The translations under genes were made by a program, and so were the position numbers. Positions 51,643-61,356 of a stretch of DNA of 64,000 nt are shown here, in pieces. Source of the DNA: an uncultured Desulfobacter sp. (GTDB lineage: Bacteria; Desulfobacterota; Desulfobacteria; Desulfobacterales; Desulfobacteraceae); the NCBI RefSeq assembly GCF_963664415.1, contig NZ_OY761445.1, positions 3,312,501-3,376,500 on the forward strand. The letters run 5' to 3'. The first letter of the stretch is position 1. Each line of letters begins with the position of its first letter. The notes under the pieces were generated by a model. It did not search any database. It saw only the letters and a list, made by a program, of their open reading frames with translations, and was not told the origin of the DNA.

Positions 51643-52875
51643 TCAAATGGTGGTGCGGTCCGTGCCGGGAATCTCCCGTTCATGGATTCCCAGCAGGAAC
51701 AAAAGGCCATCCAGGCCCATGGTGGAAATGGTATTGGCGGCTTTTTCCCGGACAACGGGCTTGGCATTAAAGGCCACACCGAGTCCGGCAATGGAAATCA
51801 TAGGCAGGTCATTGGCACCGTCACCCACGGCAATGGTCTGCTGGATGGACAGATTTTCTTTTTTTGCCAGCTCACGCAAAAGGTCGGCCTTTTTCTGTCC
51901 GTCCACTATTTCGCCGGTAACGCCCCCTGTGACTTCGCCATTCTCTATTTCAAGGGTGTTGGCAAATACATAATCAAACCCCAGTATCTCTTTAAGATAA
52001 TTGCCCACAAAGGTAAAGCCGCCGGAAAGGATGGCAAGTTTGTAGCCAAGGCCCTTCAAGGTCCGGGTTACCAGATCGGCCCCGTCGGTCAGCGGCAGGC
52101 TTCGGGCCAGACCCTGGATATCCTTCTCCTTTAATCCTTTGAGCAGGGACACACGCCGCCTGAAACTCTCTTTGAAATCAATTTCCCCGCGCATGGCGGA
52201 TTCCGTGATCTGGGCCACCTGATCACCGACTCCGGCCAGTTTTGCCAGTTCATCAATCACCTCAGCCTGGATCAATGTGGAATCCATGTCGAACACAACA
52301 AGTTTACGGTTTTTACGATAGATATTGTCTTCATGAAAGGAGATATCAATGCCCAGATCCTGGGAGATGTGAATGAACCTGCCCTTCATATCGGGAATGC
52401 TTTTAGGGGTGCCGGATACGGCAAACTGAATACAGGCCATGGGGGGCTCCGAAGGTCTTTTCAGGGACCTGCGGCCGGACATACGGGTAATGGAATCAAT
52501 GTTCAGATCATGATCGGTAATCACAGTGGAGACAGCGGAAATCTGGGCTGTGGTGATAGCCCGGCCCATGACCGTGATAATCCGGCGCTCCTTATCCTGG
52601 GTCTGGACCCAGGTTTCATAGTCGTTGGGCGCCACAGGCGAAACATCCACGGCCAGCCCCATTTTGTGTCCTTCAAAGATCAGATCCTTAAACATCAGGG
52701 AAAAATCCTGGGAACACGGAATATCCACCAGCATACCCAATGAGATATGTTCATGAATGACAGCCTGGCCAATATCCAGTATGCTCACCCGATACTGGGC
52801 CAGAATGGTTGAAATCCTTGCGGTAAGCCCTTTTTGGTCCTTGCCCGTAATGCTGATAAGAACGATATCGCCCAT
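51643..52875 (-). CDS. serB: Phosphoserine phosphatase with N-terminal ACT domains
   Basis: A 410-residue SerB. Two ACT domains occupy about 1-170 ('VLISITGKDQKGLTARISTIL', 'IITVMGRAITTAQISAVSTVI'). The HAD phosphatase part begins 'LVVFDMDSTLIQAEVIDELA' (nucleophile Asp in DMD), with 'AILSGGFTFVGNYL' and 'TIAVGDGANDLPMI'. It makes L-serine from phosphoserine; ACT domains usually bind serine for feedback control. It lies 57 bases after the start of the second oxidoreductase gene in the same direction, with no sign of a functional link. Confidence 0.95.
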   Translation of the reverse strand: MGDIVLISITGKDQKGLTARISTILAQYRVSILDIGQAVIHEHISLGMLVDIPCSQDFSLMFKDLIFEGHKMGLAVDVSPVAPNDYETWVQTQDKERRIITVMGRAITTAQISAVSTVITDHDLNIDSITRMSGRRSLKRPSEPPMACIQFAVSGTPKSIPDMKGRFIHISQDLGIDISFHEDNIYRKNRKLVVFDMDSTLIQAEVIDELAKLAGVGDQVAQITESAMRGEIDFKESFRRRVSLLKGLKEKDIQGLARSLPLTDGADLVTRTLKGLGYKLAILSGGFTFVGNYLKEILGFDYVFANTLEIENGEVTGGVTGEIVDGQKKADLLRELAKKENLSIQQTIAVGDGANDLPMISIAGLGVAFNAKPVVREKAANTISTMGLDGLLFLLGIHEREIPGTDRTTI

Positions 52876-52950
52876 ATTCTATCCCCTGTCGTATTTAATC
52901 TTTAAAAGTATATTCTCGTTGTGCCGAGCCTAATTTATAGCCCCGGCATT

Positions 52951-54327
52951 TCAATCTGTAAAGTCGTTTCGGTCCATCTGCCGGACCAGATCTGCCAGGG
53001 TCTTTTTTTGATTCAGGGACGGATCATCCAGCACCTTTTCAAATAAAAATGCCTTAACCTTTCCAATGGCCGGACCCTGGGGCAGGCCTAATACGTCCTG
53101 GATATCACGACCTGAAATATCAAGGTCATTTATATTAAATGCCGTTTGTTCATTCATGGTGTCCAGGATTTTTCCCAGGCGCAGGCGAATATCCCCAAGG
53201 GTGTATGGTTTTTTAACCGGATTCAAATTGCTTTTTTTATCGGCAATGCGCATACGTAAAAAATCCTGGTAGGACAGGTTGAGATCATCCAGCATGGCCA
53301 GAAGCCTGCGTACTGCTCTGGCAGTGGTATCTGCTTTTAAAGGACGCATGTGCCCCCGGACCAGGGCGTAGATGTAATCCATGTCCTTTTTGGAAAACCG
53401 CAGACGTTCAAGATCATCCAGCATGGCCTGGGTGAATTTTTGATGCCCCGGAAACGTGTTCCGTCCCTCTTTGATTTCCAGTGCATCCTTTTTCCCTGTG
53501 TCATGAAGAAAGCCGGCCAGCCGCAGTGTGGGCATGGATGCCGGCAGGGCATCTCCCACCAGAAGGTTATGTTCAAATACGGTTTCCCCGTGGTGGGGGC
53601 CGCCATCCAGACCATAGCAGCGGTCAAGGCTTGGCAAAATATAAAGCAAAAGCCCTGTATCATGAAGCAGATTAAAAAAGCCCGATGGTTTATCCATGCC
53701 CATGGCCTTGATAATTTCCCTTTGAATCCGGTCTGCGGTCCCTTGGGCCGTAATTTTATGCGCCTGGGCACAGATGGCATCAAAGGCTTTAGGCTCGATT
53801 TTGAACCCGAAACGGGCAGCAAACCGGCAGGCTCTGACCATGCGCACGGGGTCTTCTTCAATTCGATCAAAGGGGTCACGGGTGAATCGGATGGTTTTGG
53901 TTTCAATATCCGCCTGTCCCCCAAAGGGGTCTGCCAGGGTCCGTGTTTTGGGATCCCAGACCATGCTGTTGATGGTGAGATCACGGCGGCCAAGGTCTGT
54001 GGCCGGAAAAGTATGGCCTTCCGCCACAGCCTTTTTATCTGCAGGCCTGCAGGTCGCCACCTCCACCTTGTCAACCAGGGTTACGGCAAAAGATTTCCCC
54101 ACATATTTAGGATCTTGATCCGCAAACAGCCAGGCCAAGTCGTCGGGCAAGGCATTGGTAAGGATATCCACATCCTCGGGGGCTATGCCCAGAAGAGCGT
54201 CCCGAACAGCCCCGCCGGCCAGAAAAGCTTGATAGCCGGAGGTCCACAGGGTTTCAAGAATGTTGGAAACGGGAGTCTGAACCTGGATGTTTTCCAGGAT
54301 GTCGGAAGGAGAACGCATACAAAACAT
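52951..54327 (-). CDS. CCA tRNA nucleotidyltransferase/poly(A) polymerase-family protein with HD domain
   Basis: A 458-residue class II nucleotidyltransferase. The catalytic signature is 'AFLAGGAVRDALLGIAPEDVDI', with 'GRRDLTINSMVWDPKT' and 'EEDPVRMVRACRFAARFGF' downstream. An HD domain follows ('LAGFLHDTGKKDALEIK'), then a C-terminal helical part. It adds CCA to tRNA 3' ends or is PcnB-like; the HD domain favours the CCA-enzyme type. ATG 54318 is an alternative start. Placed 75 bases upstream of serB on the same strand. Confidence 0.9.
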   Translation of the reverse strand: MFCMRSPSDILENIQVQTPVSNILETLWTSGYQAFLAGGAVRDALLGIAPEDVDILTNALPDDLAWLFADQDPKYVGKSFAVTLVDKVEVATCRPADKKAVAEGHTFPATDLGRRDLTINSMVWDPKTRTLADPFGGQADIETKTIRFTRDPFDRIEEDPVRMVRACRFAARFGFKIEPKAFDAICAQAHKITAQGTADRIQREIIKAMGMDKPSGFFNLLHDTGLLLYILPSLDRCYGLDGGPHHGETVFEHNLLVGDALPASMPTLRLAGFLHDTGKKDALEIKEGRNTFPGHQKFTQAMLDDLERLRFSKKDMDYIYALVRGHMRPLKADTTARAVRRLLAMLDDLNLSYQDFLRMRIADKKSNLNPVKKPYTLGDIRLRLGKILDTMNEQTAFNINDLDISGRDIQDVLGLPQGPAIGKVKAFLFEKVLDDPSLNQKKTLADLVRQMDRNDFTD

Positions 54328-54412
54328 CTTTTTGCTTGATGATCAAGTTTTCAGGAAATTGTTTTCCAACATAAAACTTGGGCAAATTAACAAAAACTTG
54401 ATCATTGAATTT

Positions 54413-55435
54413 TTAGTAGACCCCAAACACAGACGAACCACACCCGGGGCATTTATTGGTCTGGGTTAAAAGGTTTTCCACTGAATAACCAAATCGTTTG
54501 ATAACTGTCTGTCCGCAGTCCGGACAGCAGGTATTTTCCCTGGCACCGGGTACATTGCCGGTATACACATTAACAAGTCCGGTCGACAGAGCGATATCAC
54601 AAGCCTCTTCAAGGGTTTCCACAGGTGTCGGCTCTGTCTGGGTCAACTGAAATGCCGGGTGAAACCGGGATAGATGCCAAGGGGTCGAAGGCCCCAGTTC
54701 CCCGGCAATGAACGACGCCATCTGCCCAAGGTCGCTGGGATCATCATTAAGTCCGGGGATCACCAGAGTGGTCACCTCAACCAGAAGTCCTAAATCCACC
54801 ATGGTCTTCAACGTCTGTTTAACCGGTTCCAGTCGCCCATTGCAATACTGTTTATAAAACCCATCGGAAAAAGATTTAAGATCTACGTTGGCGGCATCTA
54901 ATACCGCAGCCGAGGCTTGCAGCAGTTTAGGACTCATAAATCCGTTTGTGACAAGAATATTGGCAAGTCCCGCATCCTTTGCCAGCATAGCCGTATCCAA
55001 AACCAATTCAAAAAAAACCGTGGGTTCGGTATAGGTGTAAGAGATACTTTGGCATCCCTGTTCCACAGCTTTTTCAACAATGGCTTCAGGCTTCATGGCT
55101 TGGCCTGCAAGGCGGCCTGTAAAAGGGTTTGTCTCCTGGCCATGAACTTGGGATATATCGGCATTCTGGCAGAATCGACAATTAAAATTGCATCCGGGCG
55201 CGGCAATGGAATAAGAGAGGGAGCCCGGTTTAAAATGAAAAATGGGTTTTTTCTCAATGGGGTCCACGCCGGCGGCCACCACCCGGTCGTACACCAAAGA
55301 AAAAAGCTGGCCATCCCGGTTCTCCCGGACACCGCAAACACCGGTATGTCCGGAGGCAATCGTGCAGTAATGATTGCAAGCCAGGCATTTGACCTTACCG
55401 TCTGCCAGGGGTTCATAAAGACGGGCACGTATCAT
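54413..55435 (-). CDS. amrS: AmmeMemoRadiSam system radical SAM enzyme
   Basis: A 340-residue AmrS. The N-terminus 'ALYEPLADGKVKCLACNHYC'-type Cys-rich block (here RLYEPL...CLACNHYCTI) is followed by the cluster motif 'CNFNCRFCQN' and 'SYTYTEPTVFFELV'. A C-terminal zinc ribbon has 'CCPDCGQTVIKRFG' and 'CPGCGSSVFG'. The AMMECR1 and MEMO partners of the three-part system are not in the window. Its ATG overlaps the upstream methyltransferase stop by four bases (ATGA), so the two are coupled. Product unknown. Confidence 0.92.
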   Translation of the reverse strand: MIRARLYEPLADGKVKCLACNHYCTIASGHTGVCGVRENRDGQLFSLVYDRVVAAGVDPIEKKPIFHFKPGSLSYSIAAPGCNFNCRFCQNADISQVHGQETNPFTGRLAGQAMKPEAIVEKAVEQGCQSISYTYTEPTVFFELVLDTAMLAKDAGLANILVTNGFMSPKLLQASAAVLDAANVDLKSFSDGFYKQYCNGRLEPVKQTLKTMVDLGLLVEVTTLVIPGLNDDPSDLGQMASFIAGELGPSTPWHLSRFHPAFQLTQTEPTPVETLEEACDIALSTGLVNVYTGNVPGARENTCCPDCGQTVIKRFGYSVENLLTQTNKCPGCGSSVFGVY

Positions 55436-56205
55436 TCTTTCACCTTGAATCCTAACGCCAGGCCTGTGGCCGGCTTATTAATTTTATGACACCGGGTTTT
55501 CAATACCAGGGGCCGGGTACGAAACTTAGGCACCGGCTTGATGCGCATGCCAATGAAGCCGCCAAAGTAAGACCACTGGATCAGGCGAAGACTTTCCACC
55601 CAGGCGATCAGACTCCCGGACAGCAGTGGGAACTGTATGGTTGTCCGCCATTTTACAGGCACTTTCCCCAATATTGAGGTCATCATGATTTTCAGCTCCC
55701 ACACACTGAAAAATTGGGCATGGCTGTACATATCCGGAAAAAAAAAGCCTTTAATCCGCCGGGCCATATTCTGGGGAGCATACCAGTTATGAACGCCGAT
55801 TACCACCTGTTCCCGAGCCACCCGGCAGGCCTCTTCGATGGCCTTGGCCGGCCGCCCTGAAAATTCAAGACTGAAAAACAGCAATGCCGTATCAAAAGCA
55901 TTATCTTCAAAGGGTAAATCCTCGGCCATACCCCGGTGTAAGTCAACCTGCCGGCCGAGCCGTTCAGCAGCCTTGTCCAGCATATATGGGGAAGGATCAA
56001 TACCGGTAAGGTTCATGCCCCGACCCATAAAAGGTGCAAGACTCAATCCCGTGCCGCAACCAATGTCCAGTAACCGCTTCCCCGCCTGGGGGTTAATCAA
56101 AGCGCTGATCAATTGAATTTCAAGGTCAAGGCAATGTTTGCCCCGGCCTTTTTCAAAAAAGGCATCATAGTCCTGGGCTTCGTTGAAACCAAATTCATAT
56201 GTCAT
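55432..56205 (-). CDS. Class I SAM-dependent methyltransferase
   Basis: About 257 residues. Motif I is 'KRLLDIGCGTGLSLAPFMG', then 'LTGIDPSPYMLDKAAERLG' and 'EDLPFEDNAFDTALLFFSLEF', the UbiE/Methyltransf_11 pattern. The start 56205 (MTYEFGFNEAQ) is preferred because AAAAGG stands seven bases upstream; the frame extends to 56241. Substrate unknown. It is coupled to amrS by a 4-base overlap, so the methyl acceptor may be related to the AmrS product (inference). Confidence 0.88.
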   Translation of the reverse strand: MTYEFGFNEAQDYDAFFEKGRGKHCLDLEIQLISALINPQAGKRLLDIGCGTGLSLAPFMGRGMNLTGIDPSPYMLDKAAERLGRQVDLHRGMAEDLPFEDNAFDTALLFFSLEFSGRPAKAIEEACRVAREQVVIGVHNWYAPQNMARRIKGFFFPDMYSHAQFFSVWELKIMMTSILGKVPVKWRTTIQFPLLSGSLIAWVESLRLIQWSYFGGFIGMRIKPVPKFRTRPLVLKTRCHKINKPATGLALGFKVKE

Positions 56206-56503
56206 GATCAGGCCTTTTTTTTCAAAGGGGTTGATGTTCAAAGGCCAGGCTAAAAAAACCAGCCTTTTTCTCTTTCATCATTAATCAACGATATTAACAT
56301 AACGCACTCTCTGGAAAAAGCAATCAAACCTATTAAAAAACGGACAACCCCTAAACTATAAAGGATTTTACAGGCCGACAAAGAAATGAATTGGAATTTC
56401 CTATGGCAGGTAGGATAACGGACACATCGCAAAGAACGGTACGTTTAGGCGCTTCGACGAACAAAAAAACAAGCAAAAGTAAAAAATTATTTTTCCGGGT
56501 CCC
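56206..56503. other. Intergenic stretch without recognisable gene
   Basis: About 298 bases of AT-rich sequence between the response regulator and the methyltransferase, both on the minus strand. AGGCT...AGCCT followed by TTTTT at about 56248-56271 could be a weak hairpin. I see nothing else. Confidence 0.4.
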
Positions 56504-57079
56504 TCATCTATTCGTATCAGATCTTTTTCTTTTTTTGTACCAGTCATACCCTTTATATAACTTGTCCATGCACGTGGGGCACAGACCATGGGTAAAGGTC
56601 AGATAAGAATGGGCCTCAAAATATCTGTCCACGTCATTCCAGAATCCTTTATCATCCCGGATTTTCTTACAATGTGAACACATAGGCAAAAGGCCGCGCA
56701 GGGTTTTAAGCTCGACATGGGTTTTGATGCGGGCCAGAAGTTCAGCCGAATGAAAGGGTTTTGTGACATAGTCAACCCCGCCCACATCAAATCCCTTTAC
56801 AATATCCTGGGCATCAGACTTGGCCGTTAAAAAAATCACCGGAATATTATGAGTGGGAAATTCGGCTTTTAACTGTTCACAGACCGCATACCCATCCATA
56901 TCCGGCATCATGACATCTAAAAGGATGAGATCCGGGCATTCGGATTTTACAAACGTCAGGGCCTGGGCCCCGCTTTGGGCCATAGCAACTTCATATCCGT
57001 TATCGGAAAGCAGCTTCCCAAGGAACTGAAGATTCTGAGGTTTGTCATCAACTGTCAAAATAAGACTTTTATTGACCAT
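56504..57079 (-). CDS. Response regulator with Cys-rich C-terminal domain
   Basis: A 191-residue protein. Residues 5-120 are a receiver with phospho-acceptor D55 ('DLILLDVMMPDMDGY'), 'IFLTAKSDAQD' and 'YVTKPFHSAELLARI'. The last 60 residues carry 'MCSHCKKIRDDKGFWNDVDRY' and 'THGLCPTCMDKLY', two CxxC pairs of a putative zinc-binding module that often ends signalling proteins in these bacteria. No DNA-binding or enzymatic domain is present. No kinase adjoins it. Confidence 0.9.
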   Translation of the reverse strand: MVNKSLILTVDDKPQNLQFLGKLLSDNGYEVAMAQSGAQALTFVKSECPDLILLDVMMPDMDGYAVCEQLKAEFPTHNIPVIFLTAKSDAQDIVKGFDVGGVDYVTKPFHSAELLARIKTHVELKTLRGLLPMCSHCKKIRDDKGFWNDVDRYFEAHSYLTFTHGLCPTCMDKLYKGYDWYKKRKRSDTNR

Positions 57080-57107
57080 TGAGATGCTCCGAGGACAATA
57101 TTATGGA

Positions 57108-57620
57108 TTAATCACCACAGTTACATGAACCACAGCAGCCAGAATCGCAGCCCCCGTCTTTGGTGCCACAGCTGCTTGCCGGGGGTTCCAGCCCGGTTTC
57201 AGCAATGGTGATATCAAAAGTAAGGGTTTTACCGGCCAGAAAATGGTTCACGTCCATGGTGACGCTTGTCTCGCTTATTTTTGCCACCTGCGCAGGAACC
57301 GGCTGACCTGCCGGGTTCTGGAGCTGAAGCTGAAGGCCTTCTTTCAGTTCCATCTCCGGTGGAAATTGGGCCCTTGGGATGTCTACCATGGCGTTTTCAT
57401 CTCTTGGGCCGTATCCCATTTCAGGTGGAATGGTTACGGTTTTAGCTTCCCCTTTTTTCATACCGATAACAGCCTGGTCAAAGCCTTTAATCAGCATGCC
57501 CGCATCAACGGTAAAGGTCAGCGGTTCTCTGCCCTCTGAGGAGTCAAACACATCTCCGTTTTCTAATTTCCCTGTATAATCAACGGCAATGGTATCCCCT
57601 GATTTAATTGCTTCTGTCAT
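57108..57620 (-). CDS. slyD: FKBP-type peptidyl-prolyl isomerase, SlyD-like
   Basis: A 170-residue SlyD-type protein: FKBP halves 'DTIAVDYTGKLENGDVFDSS' and 'FTVDAGMLIKGFDQAVIGM' flank an insert-in-flap domain, ending in 'DVNHFLAGKTLTFDITIAE'. The tail is Cys/Gly-rich (about 150-170) with eight Cys, as in SlyD metal-binding tails, though here Cys-only and without His. It isomerises prolyl bonds and may deliver nickel or other metals. Two inverted repeats precede the gene (TTTTTCCG/CGGAAAAA at 57666-57694 and AACCATCC/GGATGGTT at 57698-57722), perhaps leader structures. Confidence 0.93.
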   Translation of the reverse strand: MTEAIKSGDTIAVDYTGKLENGDVFDSSEGREPLTFTVDAGMLIKGFDQAVIGMKKGEAKTVTIPPEMGYGPRDENAMVDIPRAQFPPEMELKEGLQLQLQNPAGQPVPAQVAKISETSVTMDVNHFLAGKTLTFDITIAETGLEPPASSCGTKDGGCDSGCCGSCNCGD

Positions 57621-57854
57621 AAAACTATTCCTTCCAGCCGGCGGCAGTTCCGACCGTTATGGTGGTTTTTCCGAAAACGTTTGTCCGGAAAAATAAGAAC
57701 CATCCTTTTTTGAGGATGGTTTAAACAAAGTAAGTTGAAATCATAGAAGAAAAACGAAAAGATGTCCAAAAGTATTTTAAAATTTAATGTTTTCTGTTCA
57801 ATGAAATGTGGTATGGTCGGACAAGACCTATTTAAGATAAGGATAAATAATACC

Positions 57855-58016
57855 ATGGAACTTTTAAAAATTATTGCTGCAATTATTCTTCCGCCGGTAG
57901 GTGTATTTTTTCAGGTCGGCATTGGGAAGCATTTTTGGTTGAATATTCTTTTAACCCTTCTTGGTTATATTCCAGGAATTGTGCATGCCATCTGGGTAAT
58001 AGCCAAAAACAAATAA
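57855..58016 (+). CDS. YqaE/Pmp3-family small membrane protein
   Basis: A 53-residue hydrophobic peptide with two membrane helices: 'LKIIAAIILPPVGVFFQVG' and 'FWLNILLTLLGYIPGIVHAI', the Pmp3/YqaE pattern including the 'ILPPVGVF' and 'PGIVHAIW' blocks. Family members are linked to membrane potential and stress tolerance. The start is ATG 57855; the frame opens at 57762, but its first 31 codons lack family character. The strong terminator at 58067 follows. Confidence 0.88.
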   Translation: MELLKIIAAIILPPVGVFFQVGIGKHFWLNILLTLLGYIPGIVHAIWVIAKNK

Positions 58017-58066
58017 TTTTTTGCGCAGAAATTGCGGTCTGAAACTGCTGTGACATATCAAAATTT

Positions 58067-58107
58067 AAAGGGCAGATACCGGTGTACATCGGTATCTGCC
58101 CTTTTAT
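58067..58107. terminator. Bidirectional factor-independent terminator
   Basis: A perfect 15-bp stem, AAAGGGCAGATACCG (58067-58081) with CGGTATCTGCCCTTT (58090-58104) and an 8-base loop, has a T run on each strand. It serves the converging Pmp3-like gene and the PruA-type dehydrogenase. Confidence 0.93.
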
Positions 58108-58131
58108 ATTATTCTAAAGAATCAGACCTGG

Positions 58132-59757
58132 TTATCCCATGAACGGATAGCCGTAATTTACGGGGGGTACCAGGGTCTCCTTGATGGTCCGGGGGGATGC
58201 CCAGCGGATCAGGTTCAGGTAGGAGCCTGCTTTGTCGTTGGTGCCGCTTTTACGGGCTCCGCCAAAGGGCTGCTGGCCGACCACAGCGCCTGTGGGTTTG
58301 TCATTGATATAAAAGTTTCCGGCGGTGTGGGTCAACCGGGCCATCAGGGCATTGACCACTTCGCGATCCCGGGCAAAAATTGCACCGGTCAGGGCATATG
58401 GGCTTGTGTTGTCCAGGATGTCCAGGGTGGCTTGAAAATCTTTATCCTCATACACATAAGCCGTGAGCACCGGTCCGAAGATCTCTTCGGCCATGGATTC
58501 ATAATCCGGTGTTTTGGCCTGGATCACGGTGGGATGAACAAAATAGCCCTTGGACTTGTCCCGCTGACCGCCGATGATCACTTCGGCATCGGAAGATGCT
58601 TCTGCCCGTGAAATGTAGCCATCGATATTATCAAAGGATTTTTCATCGATCACAGCATTCACAAAGTTTGTGAAATCGGTCACCGGGCCTACCTTGATTT
58701 CAGCTATTTTCTCTTTGAGCTGATCCTGAACGGCCGGCCACAGGGATGCCGGTACATAGAGGCGTGAACATGCAGAGCATTTCTGGCCCTGGAACTCAAA
58801 GGCCCCACGGATGATGCCGGTGACAAGTTCATCCACATCGGCACTGGCATGGGCAAAAATATAGTCTTTGCCGCCGGTTTCTCCCACAATCCTGGGATAA
58901 GAAACATAGGTTTCAATGTTTTCAGCCGCTTTTTTCCAAAGATTCTGGAATACGCCTGTGGAACCGGTGAAGTGCATGCCTGCAAAATACTTATGGGCGA
59001 ACAGAATGTCACCAATCTGGGAACCATGTCCCGGAATAAAGTTGATAACACCTTCGGGAAGGCCAGCTTCCTTCAAAATCTCCATCACATAGTAATTGGA
59101 CAAAACTGCGGTAGTGGAAGGTTTCCAAACAACAGTATTGCCCATCATGGCAGGAGAGGTGGGCAGGTTGCCGGCAATAGCCGTAAAGTTAAACGGGGTT
59201 AAGGCGAAAACAAATCCTTCAAGGGGACGGTATTCCAGGCGGTTGTAAACCCCTTTTTCGCTGAACGGCTGATTGGCGTAGATCTCTTCCATGTAGCTGA
59301 CATTGAAGCGTAAAAAGTCCACCAGCTCGCAGGTGGAGTCAATTTCAGCCTGGAAAGCATTTTTGGACTGACCCAGCATGGTTGCCGCATTTATTTTGGC
59401 CGAATATTTCTGGGAGATCAAATCCGCTGCCTTCAAAAAGATTGCCGCCCGCTCCTGCCAGTTCATAGTCTCCCATGCTGCTTTTGCTGACAGGGCTGCG
59501 TCCACAGCAGCCTTGATCTCTTTTTCACCTGCCAGGTGCACTTTACCCAGCACATGACCATGGTCATGGGGGCAGACCACATCACGTACATCACCGGTTT
59601 TAATCGCTTCACCGTTGATAATCACCGGAATTTCCACCTGCTCTGCCATCTGGCGGCCAAGCTCTGCGGACAATGCCCCACGTTCCGGGCTGCCCGGTGC
59701 AAACATCTTGACAGGTTCATTATACGGTTTTGGTATTGTAAATATGCTGTTTGTCAT
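58132..59757 (-). CDS. pruA: L-glutamate gamma-semialdehyde (1-pyrroline-5-carboxylate) dehydrogenase
   Basis: A 541-residue aldehyde dehydrogenase of the P5C dehydrogenase type, with full family length and C-terminus 'WASPRTIKETLVPP'. The NAD site is 'HFTGSTGVF' and the catalytic Cys is in 'FQGQKCSACSRLYV'; 'VGETGGKDYIFA' holds the glutamate block. It oxidises glutamate semialdehyde to glutamate in proline catabolism. No proline dehydrogenase is nearby. It lies 30 bases downstream of a second aldehyde dehydrogenase on the same strand, so they probably share a transcript. Confidence 0.92.
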   Translation of the reverse strand: MTNSIFTIPKPYNEPVKMFAPGSPERGALSAELGRQMAEQVEIPVIINGEAIKTGDVRDVVCPHDHGHVLGKVHLAGEKEIKAAVDAALSAKAAWETMNWQERAAIFLKAADLISQKYSAKINAATMLGQSKNAFQAEIDSTCELVDFLRFNVSYMEEIYANQPFSEKGVYNRLEYRPLEGFVFALTPFNFTAIAGNLPTSPAMMGNTVVWKPSTTAVLSNYYVMEILKEAGLPEGVINFIPGHGSQIGDILFAHKYFAGMHFTGSTGVFQNLWKKAAENIETYVSYPRIVGETGGKDYIFAHASADVDELVTGIIRGAFEFQGQKCSACSRLYVPASLWPAVQDQLKEKIAEIKVGPVTDFTNFVNAVIDEKSFDNIDGYISRAEASSDAEVIIGGQRDKSKGYFVHPTVIQAKTPDYESMAEEIFGPVLTAYVYEDKDFQATLDILDNTSPYALTGAIFARDREVVNALMARLTHTAGNFYINDKPTGAVVGQQPFGGARKSGTNDKAGSYLNLIRWASPRTIKETLVPPVNYGYPFMG

Positions 59758-59787
59758 TTTATAACTCCTTTTTAAAACTATGTTGTG

Positions 59788-61356
59788 CTATCCAATATTA
59801 AATTCGATACCCTGGGCCAGCGGTAGTTCCTTGCCCCAGTTAATGGTGTTGGTTTGACGTCTCATGTACACTCTCCATGCATCGGACCCGGATTCCCGGC
59901 CACCGCCGGTCTCTTTTTCACCGCCGAATGCGCCGCCGATTTCAGCACCGGAGGTGCCCAGGTTTACGTTGGCAATGCCGCAGTCCGAGCCTTTATGTGA
60001 CAAGAACCTTTCCTGGTAATGCAGGGATGTTGTAAAAATTGCAGAAGAAAGCCCCTGGGGTACGTCATTGTGCAGTTCAAGGGCTTGATCAAATGTATTA
60101 TATTCAATGATATACAGGATGGGGGCAAAGGTTTCACTCTGGACAATGGGAAACTCATTTTTCACTTCAGCCACAGCCGGACTCACATAATGCCCGCCTT
60201 CACAACCGGCCACTTTGATCCTTTCGCCGCCGCAAAGCACGTTTCCGCCACAATCCTTTACGGCTTTCAAGGCTTCTTCCATGGCAAGAACAGCGCCGTC
60301 GTCAATCAGCGGACCCATGAGGGTATCGTCGTCCAGAGGATTGCCGACTTTGACCTGTTTGTAGGCTCTGAGCAGGTTGTTGACAAAGGTTGCTTTTACC
60401 GACGCGTGGATGATAATCCTGCGGGTAGAGGTACAGCGCTGTCCGGCTGTCCCCACAGCACCGAACAGGGTGGCCCGGACAGCCATGTCCATGTCTGCGT
60501 CCTCGGTGACGATAATGGCGTTGTTGCCGCCAAGTTCAAGTAGAGAGCGTCCGAGACGGCCACCCACCACTTCGCCCACATGTTTACCCATGGCCGTTGA
60601 GCCTGTGGCGGAAATCAGGGGCATGCGCGGGTCATGGAGCATGGGTTCGCCCACATCCTGTCTGGAACCGATGATCATGTTGAAAATACCCTCAACACCG
60701 TATTTATCAACCACAGGCGCAATGATGTTCTGGATGGCAATGCTGGTCAAAGGTGTCTTTGAGCTGGGTTTGAACACGATTGCATCACCACACACAGAGG
60801 CGATTAAACTATTCCAGGACCATGGGGCCGCAGGAAAATTAAACGAGGTGATCAGACCGACAATCCCCAAAGGATGCCATTGTTCGTACATCCGATGTTC
60901 GGGCCGTTCGGAATGCATGGTCAGGCCATAAAGCTGCCGGCTCAGGCCCATGGCGAAATCGGCAATGTCAATCATCTCCTGGACTTCTCCCTCGCCTTCA
61001 GCCTTGATTTTACCGACTTCAAGGGCGATCAGGGCGCCCAGGGCCTTTTTATTTACCCGTAACGCATCTCCGATTTCACGGACCATCTCCCCGCGCCGGG
61101 GAGCAGGCATCATGCGAAATATCTTAAACGCGGCCAGGGCTTTTTCCATCACAGCGTCATAATCTTTTTTTTCAGCCATCAGAACACTCGCAATGGGCTT
61201 GCCGTTGATGGGGGAATAAGAGACAAGCGCTTTGCCTTTTGTTTCAAGCCAGCCGCTGCTGCCACCGGTTGTGGCACCGAAATTGACGGATTTAATCCCA
61301 AGGACATCAAGAATTTGTTTTATTTCTGCATTAAATGCGCCGCCCATATAAAGCAC
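59788..61356 (-). CDS. Aldehyde dehydrogenase, ALDH7/AmaB type
   Basis: A 522-residue ALDH resembling antiquitin/L-aminoadipate-semialdehyde dehydrogenase. Catalytic blocks are 'LLELGGNNAIIVTEDADMDM' and 'GTAGQRCTSTRRIIIH' (Cys nucleophile). The C-terminus 'GAEIGGAFGGEKETGGGRES' is typical of ALDH7. It would oxidise piperideine-6-carboxylate/aminoadipate semialdehyde in lysine breakdown. With the following PruA-type gene it forms a two-gene amino-acid-semialdehyde oxidation unit, divergent from a LysR regulator that likely controls it. The start may be at or after 61356; AGGAGG precedes the ATG. Confidence 0.9.
   Translation of the reverse strand: MLYMGGAFNAEIKQILDVLGIKSVNFGATTGGSSGWLETKGKALVSYSPINGKPIASVLMAEKKDYDAVMEKALAAFKIFRMMPAPRRGEMVREIGDALRVNKKALGALIALEVGKIKAEGEGEVQEMIDIADFAMGLSRQLYGLTMHSERPEHRMYEQWHPLGIVGLITSFNFPAAPWSWNSLIASVCGDAIVFKPSSKTPLTSIAIQNIIAPVVDKYGVEGIFNMIIGSRQDVGEPMLHDPRMPLISATGSTAMGKHVGEVVGGRLGRSLLELGGNNAIIVTEDADMDMAVRATLFGAVGTAGQRCTSTRRIIIHASVKATFVNNLLRAYKQVKVGNPLDDDTLMGPLIDDGAVLAMEEALKAVKDCGGNVLCGGERIKVAGCEGGHYVSPAVAEVKNEFPIVQSETFAPILYIIEYNTFDQALELHNDVPQGLSSAIFTTSLHYQERFLSHKGSDCGIANVNLGTSGAEIGGAFGGEKETGGGRESGSDAWRVYMRRQTNTINWGKELPLAQGIEFNIG

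Noticed and set aside
52908..52940. Possible fourth copy of the 55-nt repeat (GTTGTGCCGAGCCTAA)
   Set aside because: Only about 15 bases resemble the left part of copy C and the conserved right end CCCATGG...TGTTA is missing.
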